Below are positions 1 through 7,927 of a stretch of DNA of 64,000 bases, one piece after another. A program made the position numbers and the translations under genes. The notes under the pieces were generated by a model. That model made no database searches and was not told where the DNA came from. It worked only from the letters and a program-made list of their open reading frames with translations. The DNA comes from Pseudomonas sp. UFMG81 (GTDB lineage Bacteria; Pseudomonadota; Gammaproteobacteria; Pseudomonadales; Pseudomonadaceae). The stretch covers positions 99,571 through 163,570 of the forward strand of contig NZ_JACAFQ010000017.1 in assembly GCF_015354575.1 (NCBI RefSeq), given 5' to 3'. The stretch's first letter is position 1; each line of letters opens with the position of its first letter.

Positions 1-1
1 G

Positions 2-142
2 GAGCTCGACGGCATCGGCATGCCCAGCTGCAGCATCGGCGTGGCCTGCTACCCCGCCGACGGCAGCGACGCCGACGCCCTGCTCAGCCATGCCGACGAC
101 GCGATGTACCGCAACAAGCGCCATCGCCGCGCAATGGGCTGA
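2..142 (+). CDS. C-terminal end of a GGDEF (diguanylate cyclase) protein, partial
   Basis: Only the last 46 codons are inside the window; the gene begins upstream. The peptide has the typical end of a GGDEF domain: a SIGVA strand followed by a YPADG turn, then a helix ending ADDAMYRNK, where family members usually have ADxALYxAK. GGDEF domains make cyclic di-GMP from two GTP. The catalytic GG(D/E)EF signature lies outside the window, so activity cannot be judged. The stop is followed within 11 bp by the convergent end of mqo. Confidence 0.85.
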   Translation, partial: ELDGIGMPSCSIGVACYPADGSDADALLSHADDAMYRNKRHRRAMG

Positions 143-152
143 GCAGCCGGCA

Positions 153-1712
153 TCACTCGCTGGCCGGCGCCAGCTGCAGCCACTCGTTGGTGTAGGTCCA
201 CTCCTCCTGCACCTTGTCCGGGTGCTCGTTCAGGCGAATCCCGTACGACGGAATGATCTGCCTGACCTTGGCCTGCCACTCAGGGGTGGCCAGCTTGTCC
301 TTGAACACCTTGCCCAGCAGGTCGAGCATGATCGGCGGCGCGGTCGAGGCCCCCGGCGAGGCGCCCAGCAGGCCGGCGATGCTGCCGTCCTTCGAGGCGA
401 CGATTTCGGTGCCCAGCTTGAGTACTCCGCCCTGGTTCTCGTCCTTCTTGATGATCTGCACCCGCTGCCCGGCCTGCCACAGGCGCCAGTCCTGCTGTTT
501 GGCCTCGGGGAAGTAAGTCTGCAGGGCGACGAAACGGTCATCGTCGGATTGCAGCACTTGGCCGATCAGGTATTGCACCAGGTCGAACTCGCGCACCCCG
601 ACCCGCACCATCGGCCAGGTGTTGTGCAGCGACATGCTGGCCATCAGGTCGAACAGCGAGCCTTGCTTGAGGAACTTGGTGGAAAAGGTGGCGAACGGCC
701 CGAACAGGATCATGCGCTTGCCATCGAGCACCCGGGTGTCGAGGTGCGGCACCGACATCGGTGGCGCGCCGGTGGCCGCGATGCCGTAGGCCTTGGCCAT
801 ATGGCGCTGGGCGAGAGCCGGGTTGTCGGTGACCAGGAACGAGCCGCCCACCGGGAAGCCGGCGTAGTCCTTGGCCTCGTCGATGCCGGACTTCTGCAGC
901 AACGGCAGCGCCGCGCCACCGGCACCGATGAACAGGAACTTGGCGTCGGTGGCGGCGGTGCTGCCATCCTTGAGGTTCTTGTACTCGACGTGCCAGCTGC
1001 CATCGTCGTTGCGGGTGATGTTCTCGACCTCGGTGGACAGTTTGAGGTCGAAGTTGGGCCGGGTTTGCAGGTAGCCCACGTACTGGCGGGTGATCTCGCC
1101 GAAGTTGACGTCGGTGCCGATCGGCGTCCAGGTTACGGCGAGCTTCTGGTTGGGATCGCGCCCTTCCATCATCAGCGGTACCCACTTGGCGATCTGCGCG
1201 TGGTCCTCGGAGTACTGCATGGGCTTGAACAGCGGGCTGGCCTGCAGCGCCTCGTAGCGCTTCTTGAGGAAGCGGATGTTGTCGTCGCCCCAGACGAAAC
1301 TCATGTGCGGCGTGGTGTTGATGAACGAGCGCGGGTTCTTCAGCACCCCTTGCTTCACCTGCCAGGCGAGGAACTGCCGGGTGATCTGGAACGACTCGTT
1401 GATCTCCACCGCCTTGCTGATGTCGATCTTGCCATCCTTCTCCGGGGTGTAGTTGAGTTCGGCCAGGGCCGAGTGCCCGGTGCCGGCGTTGTTCCAGCCG
1501 TTGGAGCTTTCCTCGGCGACCTTGTCCAGGCGCTCGACCATCTCCATCGACCAGCCTGGCTCCAGTTCGTTGAGCCATACGGCGAGTGTCGAGCTCATGA
1601 TGCCGCCGCCCACCAGCATCACGTCGACCTTCTTGCTTTCGGCAGCCTGGGCCATGCCCATGGCCAGGCACAGGGCCGCAAGGGCCCAGGGGGACTTGCT
1701 GAGGATCTTCAT
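153..1712 (-). CDS. mqo: Malate:quinone oxidoreductase, with signal peptide
   Basis: The product is 519 aa, a normal Mqo length. Mqo is an FAD-dependent enzyme that oxidises malate to oxaloacetate and passes electrons to quinone, replacing or adding to NAD-dependent malate dehydrogenase in the TCA cycle. The N-terminus has a signal-like segment (MKILSKSPWALAALCLAMGMAQA) followed by the dinucleotide-binding motif VGGGIMSSTLA near residue 35. Downstream are the conserved blocks NGWNNAGTGHSA, FVWGDDN and the C-terminal GASPGAST, all typical of Mqo. Pseudomonads usually carry several mqo paralogues; this one has a signal-like leader, so export or membrane insertion is possible. The gene is monocistronic, convergent with the GGDEF gene and divergent from the radical-SAM pair. 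Confidence 0.95.
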   Translation of the reverse strand: MKILSKSPWALAALCLAMGMAQAAESKKVDVMLVGGGIMSSTLAVWLNELEPGWSMEMVERLDKVAEESSNGWNNAGTGHSALAELNYTPEKDGKIDISKAVEINESFQITRQFLAWQVKQGVLKNPRSFINTTPHMSFVWGDDNIRFLKKRYEALQASPLFKPMQYSEDHAQIAKWVPLMMEGRDPNQKLAVTWTPIGTDVNFGEITRQYVGYLQTRPNFDLKLSTEVENITRNDDGSWHVEYKNLKDGSTAATDAKFLFIGAGGAALPLLQKSGIDEAKDYAGFPVGGSFLVTDNPALAQRHMAKAYGIAATGAPPMSVPHLDTRVLDGKRMILFGPFATFSTKFLKQGSLFDLMASMSLHNTWPMVRVGVREFDLVQYLIGQVLQSDDDRFVALQTYFPEAKQQDWRLWQAGQRVQIIKKDENQGGVLKLGTEIVASKDGSIAGLLGASPGASTAPPIMLDLLGKVFKDKLATPEWQAKVRQIIPSYGIRLNEHPDKVQEEWTYTNEWLQLAPASE

Positions 1713-1863
1713 GTGCGCTCCCTTTGCTCGAACAAACTGGAATCAAGCTTAGTCGACTGAAAGGGTCGGGTAAGTGTTCGTGTATGGGCCACAAGGTGCT
1801 CGCCGACAGTTTTGCAGTGCTCTTGAGATCGAGCGCACTTGCCTTAGGACGAATCTGCAAATA

Positions 1864-1879
1864 CTGTATGAATACACAG
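1864..1879 (+). promoter_or_regulatory. LexA (SOS) box overlapping the -10 region of the radical-SAM/DUF4130 operon
   Basis: The 16-mer is CTGT-N8-ACAG with both half-sites perfect, the consensus for the E. coli-type LexA found in gamma-proteobacteria. A plausible sigma-70 promoter overlaps it: TTGCCT at 1839-1844, a 17-bp spacer and TACTGT at 1862-1867. Bound LexA would therefore block the -10. The ATG of the next gene is 17 bp past the box. The site is read from sequence; SOS control of the genes is inference. Confidence 0.8.
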
Positions 1880-1896
1880 CATTGCGAGCCACCCCC

Positions 1897-3117
1897 ATGC
1901 AACTGATCGCCAAACTCGGCATCCTCGCCGACGCCGCCAAGTACGACGCCTCCTGCGCCAGCAGTGGCGCACCCAAGCGCAGCTCGCGCGGCCGCGACGG
2001 GCTGGGCGCCACCGACGGCATGGGCATCTGCCACAGCTACACCCCCGATGGCCGCTGCGTCTCCCTGCTCAAAGTGCTGCTCACCAACTTCTGCCTGTAC
2101 GACTGCCAGTACTGCGTCAATCGTCGCTCCAGCAATGTGCCACGGGCGCGCTTCACCCCCGAGGAGGTGGTGCGCCTGACCCTGGATTTCTACCGGCGCA
2201 ACTGCATCAGCGGGCTGTTCCTCAGCTCCGGCATCATCCGCTCGGCCGACTACACCATGGAGCAACTGATCCGTGTCGCGCGGCTGCTGCGCGAGGAGCA
2301 CAACTTCCGTGGCTACATCCACCTCAAGACCATCCCCGACGCCGACCCGCTGCTGATCGAAGAGGCCGGGCGCCTCGCCGACCGCCTCAGCGTCAATATC
2401 GAACTGCCCACCGACGCCAGCCTCAAGCGCCTGGCCCCGGAAAAACAGGCCAGCACCATCCGCCAGGCCATGGCCGTGATCCACCAGGGCCAGCAGGCGG
2501 TGGCCGGCGAGCCACGTGCGCCGCGCTTCACCCCCGCCGGGCAGAGCACCCAGGTGATCGTCGGCGCCGACACCACCGACGACAGCACCCTGCTGCGCAA
2601 TGCCGAGTCGCTGTACCACGGCTACGGCCTCAAGCGCGTCTACTACTCCGCCTTCAGCCCGATCCCCGACAGCCCCGGCAGCGTGCCCCTGGCCGCCCCA
2701 CCGCTGCTGCGCGAGCATCGCCTGTACCAGGCCGACTTCCTGCTGCGCGGCTATGGCTACAAGGCCGGTGAACTGCTGGCCGAGCACGCCAACCTGGCGC
2801 TGGACATCGACCCCAAGCTGGCCTGGGCACTGGCCAACCGCGAGGTGTTCCCGCTCGACGTGAACCGCGCCGAGCCTGCGCTGCTGGCACGCATCCCCGG
2901 CATCGGCCTGCGCAGCGTGCAGCGCATGGTCGCCCTGCGCCGTGAACGGCGGATCCGCTACGACGACCTGATCCAGCTGCGTTGCGTGCTGGAAAAGGCT
3001 CGCCCGTTCATCGTCACCAGCGACTACCGCCCGGCCCAGGCCGAACTGCGCAGTGGCCTGCTGCGCGCCCGCCTGCGCGAACCCCAGGCGCCTGTGCAGA
3101 TGGGCTTGTGGGGATGA
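1897..3117 (+). CDS. Radical SAM protein of the putative DNA modification/repair family
   Basis: The product is 406 aa. The radical-SAM 4Fe-4S motif is C66-x3-C70-x2-C73 (NFCLYDCQYC), followed by the SGLFLSSGI strand of the TIM barrel. The C-terminal part holds a helix-hairpin-helix-like element (LARIPGIGLRSVQRM), a fold often used to touch DNA non-specifically. This matches the family known as putative DNA modification/repair radical SAM protein, which is usually encoded beside a DUF4130 protein and sometimes a uracil-DNA glycosylase. The reaction is unknown. I chose the ATG at 1897 rather than upstream in-frame starts because those lie within or before the promoter and LexA box; no strong Shine-Dalgarno is visible. 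The stop overlaps the ATG of the next gene (ATGA), so the two are translationally coupled. Confidence 0.9.
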   Translation: MQLIAKLGILADAAKYDASCASSGAPKRSSRGRDGLGATDGMGICHSYTPDGRCVSLLKVLLTNFCLYDCQYCVNRRSSNVPRARFTPEEVVRLTLDFYRRNCISGLFLSSGIIRSADYTMEQLIRVARLLREEHNFRGYIHLKTIPDADPLLIEEAGRLADRLSVNIELPTDASLKRLAPEKQASTIRQAMAVIHQGQQAVAGEPRAPRFTPAGQSTQVIVGADTTDDSTLLRNAESLYHGYGLKRVYYSAFSPIPDSPGSVPLAAPPLLREHRLYQADFLLRGYGYKAGELLAEHANLALDIDPKLAWALANREVFPLDVNRAEPALLARIPGIGLRSVQRMVALRRERRIRYDDLIQLRCVLEKARPFIVTSDYRPAQAELRSGLLRARLREPQAPVQMGLWG

Positions 3118-3947
3118 TCGCACTCGACTGCGATGACTGCTTCGCCACCTGGCGCGAGCAAGCCCGCCGCTTGCTCGGCCATGGCATCGACCCGGCCGAA
3201 GTGACCTGGGGCCAAGGCCCGATCGGCGACCTGCTGGCCATGCCCGGCGCACTGCCCGAAGGGCCGGGGCCGTTCCACGCGCGGGTACCGGCAGCGCTGC
3301 TGGCGCAACTGGAACAGGCCGGTCGCTACCGCGGCGAACAACGCTGGAACCTGCTGTACGAAGTGCTCTGGCGCGTCGCCCACGGCGACCGCACCGCCAT
3401 GCTCGCCGGCGACCGCCTGGGCAGCGAGCTGCAACGGCGAATCAAGCAGGTACAGCGTGAGGCCCACCACCTGCACGCCTTCGTGCGTTTCGTGCCACTG
3501 CCGGCAACGCTGGCGGATCAGCTGCAACTGGACCTGGTGGCCTATCACGAGCCCGCTCACGACATTCTCGACTGCGCCAGTGGCCATTTCGCCGAACGCC
3601 TGGGCAAGCAGCGTTGGCTGATCGCGACACCACGTGACGGGATTCGCCACGACGGGCAAACGCTCGACTATCAACGGCACTGCCCCGAGGCTTGGCAGGC
3701 ATGGGCGCGCAATGCCGAAGACCCCGGCGCCGAGCTGTGGCTCACCTACTACCGGCACACCTTCAACCCTGCCCGCCTCAACCCCGATGCCCTGCGCCAG
3801 CACTTGCCGGGCCGGTTCTGGCGGTACCTGCCGGAGGGGCCGTTGATTCCCGAACTGGTCGGCCAGGCGCGCCAGGGCAAGCAGCGCGATGGGCAGGCGT
3901 TGGCGGTAGGGTTGCTCGGTGGCAAGCGGATCGTCGCCAAGCGTTGA
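3114..3947 (+). CDS. DUF4130 protein, partner of the radical SAM protein (putative DNA repair)
   Basis: The product is 277 aa and starts inside the stop codon of the preceding gene (ATGA overlap at 3114-3117). It belongs to the DUF4130 family that pairs with the radical-SAM protein. In many bacteria this domain is fused to a uracil-DNA glycosylase (the UdgX-like arrangement). Here the protein ends about 30 residues after the conserved GRFWRYLPEG block and has no glycosylase domain, so this is the short form. Conserved-looking features are YEVLWR near residue 83, HHLHAFVRF near residue 117 and YHEPAHDILDCASGHFAERLG near residue 145. Shared LexA control suggests a role in the DNA-damage response; the biochemistry is not known. 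Confidence 0.88.
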   Translation: MIALDCDDCFATWREQARRLLGHGIDPAEVTWGQGPIGDLLAMPGALPEGPGPFHARVPAALLAQLEQAGRYRGEQRWNLLYEVLWRVAHGDRTAMLAGDRLGSELQRRIKQVQREAHHLHAFVRFVPLPATLADQLQLDLVAYHEPAHDILDCASGHFAERLGKQRWLIATPRDGIRHDGQTLDYQRHCPEAWQAWARNAEDPGAELWLTYYRHTFNPARLNPDALRQHLPGRFWRYLPEGPLIPELVGQARQGKQRDGQALAVGLLGGKRIVAKR

Positions 3948-4098
3948 TGCCGCTCAATCGCAGGCAAGCCAGCCCGCAGAGACCGCGCCAGGCCTGATGG
4001 CGATGGGGTGACCGGCCCATCGCTCTGTCAGATAAATGTGAAAAATTTGTGAGAAATCTGGCATACCAGACTGTTACGGCGCGACGAATCCTGACACA

Positions 4099-4117
4099 CT
4101 TATTGCTAATCGTTCTC
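4099..4117 (+). promoter_or_regulatory. Fur box upstream of the TonB-dependent receptor
   Basis: The 19-mer at this position matches the classical Fur consensus at 13 of 19 bases, with a well-conserved TGCTAATCGTTCTC core. It lies 31 bp upstream of the receptor ATG, where ferric uptake regulator binding would block transcription when iron is plentiful. Confidence 0.65.
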
Positions 4118-4148
4118 ATAAGCACTAGCAATAAGGACAAAGCCCGGC

Positions 4149-6320
4149 ATGTCACCGCTTCCTTCACCCCACCGCTTCACGCCCCCGCGCAACCTGCTGG
4201 CCATGGCCATCTGCATGGCGACACTCAGCCCGGCCATCGCCGCCGAACAGGCCCAAGCCGACGCACCGACGGTGCTCGAACTGGGGGCGACGGCCATCAA
4301 CGACAGCCGCCTGGGCAGCACCACCGAAGGCTCGCAGTCGTACACCACCGGCGCCATGTCCACTGCCACCAAACTGCCCCTGACCATGCGCGAAACGCCC
4401 CAGGCGGTGACGGTGATCACCCGCCAGCGCATGGACGACCAGAACATGACCAGCATCAACGACGTGGCCAGGTACACCCCTGGGCTGTTCCTCAACCAGT
4501 CCAACGGCCCCGGCCGGCAGACCTACACCGCCCGCGGTTTCGACGTCGACAACATCATGTACGACGGCATCCCCAGTTCGTACACCGGTTGGGTGGTCGG
4601 CGCCCAGCCCAACCTGGCGATGTTCGACCGCGTGGAGGTGGTACGCGGGTCCACCGGCCTGGTCACTGGTGCCGGCACCCCGTCGGCGGCCATCAACCTG
4701 GTGCGCAAGCGCCCGCTGGCCGAGCAGAAGGTCACCCTGACCGGCGCCGCCGGCAGCTGGGACAACTACCGTGGCGAGGTCGACGCCTCCAGCCCGCTCA
4801 ACGACAGCGGCACCCTGCGCGGCCGGGTAGTCACCTCGTACCAGGACGCCAACTCGTTTCGTGACGGCCAGGAAGACGACCACGGCCTGTTCTACGCAGT
4901 CACCGAAGCCGACCTGAGCGAAGACACCACCCTCACCCTCGGTTTCTCCCACCAGAAGGACAAGACCAACTTCTTCTGGGGCGCCATCCCCACCGACCTC
5001 ACCGGCCACCACCTGGACGTGTCGCGCTCGTACAACCCGGGCACCGACTGGGAGAACAAGGACCAGGAGATCAACACCCTGTTCGCCGAGCTGCGCCACC
5101 GCCTGGCCAATGACTGGAAGCTGCAGGTCAACGCCAACTACAGCGAACAGAACGCATTGTTCCGCGGCTCGTACCAGTCGCGCTGGAACGCGGCCAAGAC
5201 CCTGACCCGCACGGTCTACCAGTCCAAGCACGACGAGAACCAGCTGGGCCTGGATGCCTTCGCCAGTGGCCCGTTCGAGGCCCTGGGCCGTACCCACGAG
5301 CTGGTGGTCGGCGCCAGCAAGCGGCTGTACGACATGAACGAGGACAACTACAGCCCGTACGACACCAACTACCCGCTCAATGGCGGCAAGCCCGACTTCG
5401 TGCACACCAGCAACAACCGCTACCTGATCAATCAGGAAGGCGTGTACGCCACCACCCGCCTGAGCCTGGCCGACCCGCTCAAGCTGATCCTCGGCGGGCG
5501 CCTGGACTGGTACGACTACGACCAGCGCGACAACGACGCAGGCGACTACAAGGTGACCCGCAACGTCACCCGCTATGGTGGCCTGATCTACGACCTGGAC
5601 GAGCACCACTCGGTGTATGCCAGCTACACCGACATCTTCACCCCGCAGGACGGCCGCGACGGCTCGGGCAAGCCGGTGAAGCCGATCGTTGGCAAGAACT
5701 ACGAGATCGGCATCAAGGGCGAGTACTTCGATGGCGCGCTCAACGCCAGCCTGGCGGTGTTCCGCATCGACCAGGAGAACCGCCAGGTCGAGGTGAAATT
5801 GCCGGACTGCCCGCAACTGTCCTGCTTCCAGGCCTCCGGTGAAGTGCGCAGCCAGGGTATCGACTTCGAACTGCAGGGCGCACTGACCGATCACTGGCAG
5901 GTCGGTGGCGGCTACACCTACGCCCGCGTGCACACCATCAAGGACGACAACAACCCGAGCAAGATCAACAAGCCGCTCAACAGCGACACCCCCGAGCACC
6001 AGTTCAAGCTGTACACCACCTACCGCTTCCAGGGCCCGCTGGAAAAACTGCGCGTCGGCGGCGGCGTGACCTGGCAGAGCCGCATGTACAACGACATCGC
6101 GCTGGACGACGGCAGCAGCTACCGCCTGATCCAGGGGGCCTATGCGGTCACCGACCTGATGGCCGGCTACCAGGTCAGCCAGAATCTGGACCTGCAGCTC
6201 AACGCCAACAACGTGTTCGACAAGCACTACTACTCGTCGATCTCCAAGTCCGTGGACTACGGTGGCGACACCTTCGGCGACCCACGCAACTTCATGCTGA
6301 CCGCCAAGTACAGCTTCTGA
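4149..6320 (+). CDS. TonB-dependent siderophore receptor
   Basis: The product is 723 aa, an outer-membrane ferric-siderophore receptor of the FpvA/FoxA-like group. A signal peptide ends near AIAAEQA (residue ~30). There is no N-terminal signalling (STN) domain, so it is a plain transporter rather than a transducer. The plug domain runs from about residue 75 to 185, with MRETPQAVTVITRQRM and the VEVVRGSTGLVTGAGTPSAAINLVRKRP block. A 22-strand barrel follows and ends with Phe in the usual TonB-receptor signature (NNVFDKHYYSS... to a terminal KYSF). A Fur box precedes it. No siderophore synthesis gene is adjacent, so it may take up a xenosiderophore; the ligand cannot be deduced. Confidence 0.92.
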   Translation: MSPLPSPHRFTPPRNLLAMAICMATLSPAIAAEQAQADAPTVLELGATAINDSRLGSTTEGSQSYTTGAMSTATKLPLTMRETPQAVTVITRQRMDDQNMTSINDVARYTPGLFLNQSNGPGRQTYTARGFDVDNIMYDGIPSSYTGWVVGAQPNLAMFDRVEVVRGSTGLVTGAGTPSAAINLVRKRPLAEQKVTLTGAAGSWDNYRGEVDASSPLNDSGTLRGRVVTSYQDANSFRDGQEDDHGLFYAVTEADLSEDTTLTLGFSHQKDKTNFFWGAIPTDLTGHHLDVSRSYNPGTDWENKDQEINTLFAELRHRLANDWKLQVNANYSEQNALFRGSYQSRWNAAKTLTRTVYQSKHDENQLGLDAFASGPFEALGRTHELVVGASKRLYDMNEDNYSPYDTNYPLNGGKPDFVHTSNNRYLINQEGVYATTRLSLADPLKLILGGRLDWYDYDQRDNDAGDYKVTRNVTRYGGLIYDLDEHHSVYASYTDIFTPQDGRDGSGKPVKPIVGKNYEIGIKGEYFDGALNASLAVFRIDQENRQVEVKLPDCPQLSCFQASGEVRSQGIDFELQGALTDHWQVGGGYTYARVHTIKDDNNPSKINKPLNSDTPEHQFKLYTTYRFQGPLEKLRVGGGVTWQSRMYNDIALDDGSSYRLIQGAYAVTDLMAGYQVSQNLDLQLNANNVFDKHYYSSISKSVDYGGDTFGDPRNFMLTAKYSF

Positions 6321-6355
6321 CCCGCCTCCTGGCGCATGGACGCGCCCCTCCCGCC

Positions 6356-6385
6356 TTGTATACAAACTGTCTATCCGGCTAGACT
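6356..6385 (+). promoter_or_regulatory. Sigma-70 promoter for the yddG-like gene, with embedded TTGTATACAA palindrome
   Basis: TTGTAT at 6356-6361 and TAGACT at 6380-6385 are separated by 18 bp. The -35 lies inside a perfect 10-bp palindrome (6356-6365) of the kind used by GntR-type regulators. Promoter function is inferred from spacing only. Confidence 0.4.
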
Positions 6386-6412
6386 CCGCACTTTTTCCAG
6401 CGGATATCGACC

Positions 6413-7312
6413 ATGGCCAGGATCACCGCACGCAACGCCACACTCTGCGGCCTCGCCGCCATCCTGCTATGGAGCACCGCTTCGGGCCTGATCCGCAGTG
6501 TCAGCCAGCACTTCGGCGCGATCGGCGGCGCGGCACTGATCTATAGCCTCGGCGCCTTGCTATTACTTGTACTGTTGGGGCGCCCTCGCCTGCGCAAGGC
6601 TTCGCCTTTCTACCTGGTGACCGGCTCGGCGCTGTTCGTCACCTACGAGATCTGCCTGTCGCTGGCCCTGGGCTACGCCCTGGACAGTACCCAGGCGATC
6701 CAGCTGATGGTGGTCAACTACCTGTGGCCGAGCCTGACCGTGCTGCTGGCGATCGTGATGAACCGCCAGCCGGCGCGCTGGTACATCGTGCCCGGCACGG
6801 CGCTGGCGCTGTTGGGTATTCTCTGGGTGGTCGGCAGCGACGGCCTGGCGCTGCACAGCGTGCTCGCCAATGTCCACTCCAATCCGCTTGGCTACGGTCT
6901 GGCGGCCACCTGTGCGGTCAGCTTCGCGCTGTACTGCAACGTCACCCGCCGCTACGCCGACGGGCAGAACCATGTGACGCTGTTCTTCCTGCTCACCGCC
7001 GGGGTGTTGTGGGTGAAGTACACCTTCAGCCCCGAAGCCCTACCGGCCTTCACCTCCGGCGCCAGCCTCGAACTGCTGGCCGCAGGCCTGGCCATGGCCG
7101 GTGGCTACGCGTTGTGGAACCTCGGCATCCTGCGCGGCAACCTGACCCTGCTGGCCACTGCCTCGTACTTCGCTCCCGTGCTGTCCTCGGCCTTTGCCGC
7201 GCTGTGGCTGGGTGCGCATCTGGCCTTGCAGTTTTGGCAGGGCGCACTGCTGGTTACCCTGGGTTCGCTGCTGTGCTGGCAGGCGACTCGCCAGCCTCGA
7301 GCGAGCGCCTGA
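6413..7312 (+). CDS. yddG: YddG-type aromatic amino acid exporter (DMT/EamA superfamily)
   Basis: The product is 299 aa with about ten hydrophobic segments arranged as two EamA repeats, and acts in the inner membrane. E. coli YddG exports aromatic amino acids and paraquat-like compounds. The family fingerprints seen here are the opening LLWSTASGLIR, the conserved QAIQLMVVNYLWPSLT in helix 4, and GGYALWNLGILRGN late in the second repeat. The 3' end overlaps the convergent regulator gene by 59 bp. The substrate assignment rests on family resemblance. Confidence 0.85.
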   Translation: MARITARNATLCGLAAILLWSTASGLIRSVSQHFGAIGGAALIYSLGALLLLVLLGRPRLRKASPFYLVTGSALFVTYEICLSLALGYALDSTQAIQLMVVNYLWPSLTVLLAIVMNRQPARWYIVPGTALALLGILWVVGSDGLALHSVLANVHSNPLGYGLAATCAVSFALYCNVTRRYADGQNHVTLFFLLTAGVLWVKYTFSPEALPAFTSGASLELLAAGLAMAGGYALWNLGILRGNLTLLATASYFAPVLSSAFAALWLGAHLALQFWQGALLVTLGSLLCWQATRQPRASA

Positions 7313-7916
7313 CCGCAAAACGGCACACCTGCCCGCCACGCAGCATGCACTCCAGATGCTGGGCCTCGCCGCCGCCCAGGGTGCCGATCAGCGCCAGGTC
7401 CAGCTCGCACACCTGCGGGTGGACCTTGGCGAGATGATGGAACACACAATTGTGGGCAACGATCTCCGGTTCACCGGATGAGCGAAAGAACACCGCCGCT
7501 TCATAACCGGCCTGGTTCATGTGCTGGACGATCCGCGCCTCATCGACCACTTGCTGCTCCAGGTCCGCGGCCAATTTGCGCCCCAGGCCACGCAGCAAGG
7601 CCAGTAGCGCGTCGTTGCCGAGCAACCCGGCAACCTGATCGATCAGTAGATTGGCCAGCAACGGGTACTGACGTGGGAACAGCTCCCGAGCGTGGTCGGT
7701 AAGCTGGTGCAACTGCTCCGGTCGACGCCCGGTGGGCCGGGTGGCGCCGCGCTCGACCAGGCCGTCACGCTCCAGCGCCGCCAGGTGCTGTCGCACCGCG
7801 GTGCGGGTGATCGCCAGCGCCTGGGCCAGGTCGTCGATGCTCATGCCCGCAGGTTGACGCAAAAGCGCGTAGAGCAGGTCGCGCTGGGTACGGCCCAATC
7901 CTTCGAGCATCGCCAT
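7254..7916 (-). CDS. SufR-like winged-helix regulator with four-cysteine C-terminus
   Basis: The product is 220 aa. Residues 1-60 form a winged helix-turn-helix (TQRDLLYALL ... ITRTAVRQHLAALERDGLVE). The C-terminal half carries cysteines at 157, 170, 190 and 198, spaced C-x12-C-x19-C-x7-C. The first two match the C-x12-C start of the Fe-S cluster-binding motif of SufR regulators; the later spacing differs from cyanobacterial SufR. It probably senses iron-sulfur, redox or NO status, but the ligand is inference. It lies 11 bp downstream of the exported protein gene at 7928-8563 on the same strand, so the two are probably co-transcribed. Its 3' end runs 59 bp into yddG on the opposite strand. 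Confidence 0.75.
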   Translation of the reverse strand: MAMLEGLGRTQRDLLYALLRQPAGMSIDDLAQALAITRTAVRQHLAALERDGLVERGATRPTGRRPEQLHQLTDHARELFPRQYPLLANLLIDQVAGLLGNDALLALLRGLGRKLAADLEQQVVDEARIVQHMNQAGYEAAVFFRSSGEPEIVAHNCVFHHLAKVHPQVCELDLALIGTLGGGEAQHLECMLRGGQVCRFAVRRSLEAGESPASTAANPG

Positions 7917-7927
7917 GGCCCTCCAGT

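Noticed and set aside
90..3252. Very long open frames opposite mqo and the radical-SAM gene (556 and 904 codons)
   Set aside because: They are antisense shadows in high-GC DNA: composition is dominated by Arg/Gly/Ala/Val/His repeats and no domain is visible, whereas the opposite strand encodes well-known families.
4164..6365. 733-codon frame antisense to the TonB receptor
   Set aside because: The frame is a mirror of the receptor codon bias (Val/Gly/Ala-rich) and has no signal, domain or ribosome site.
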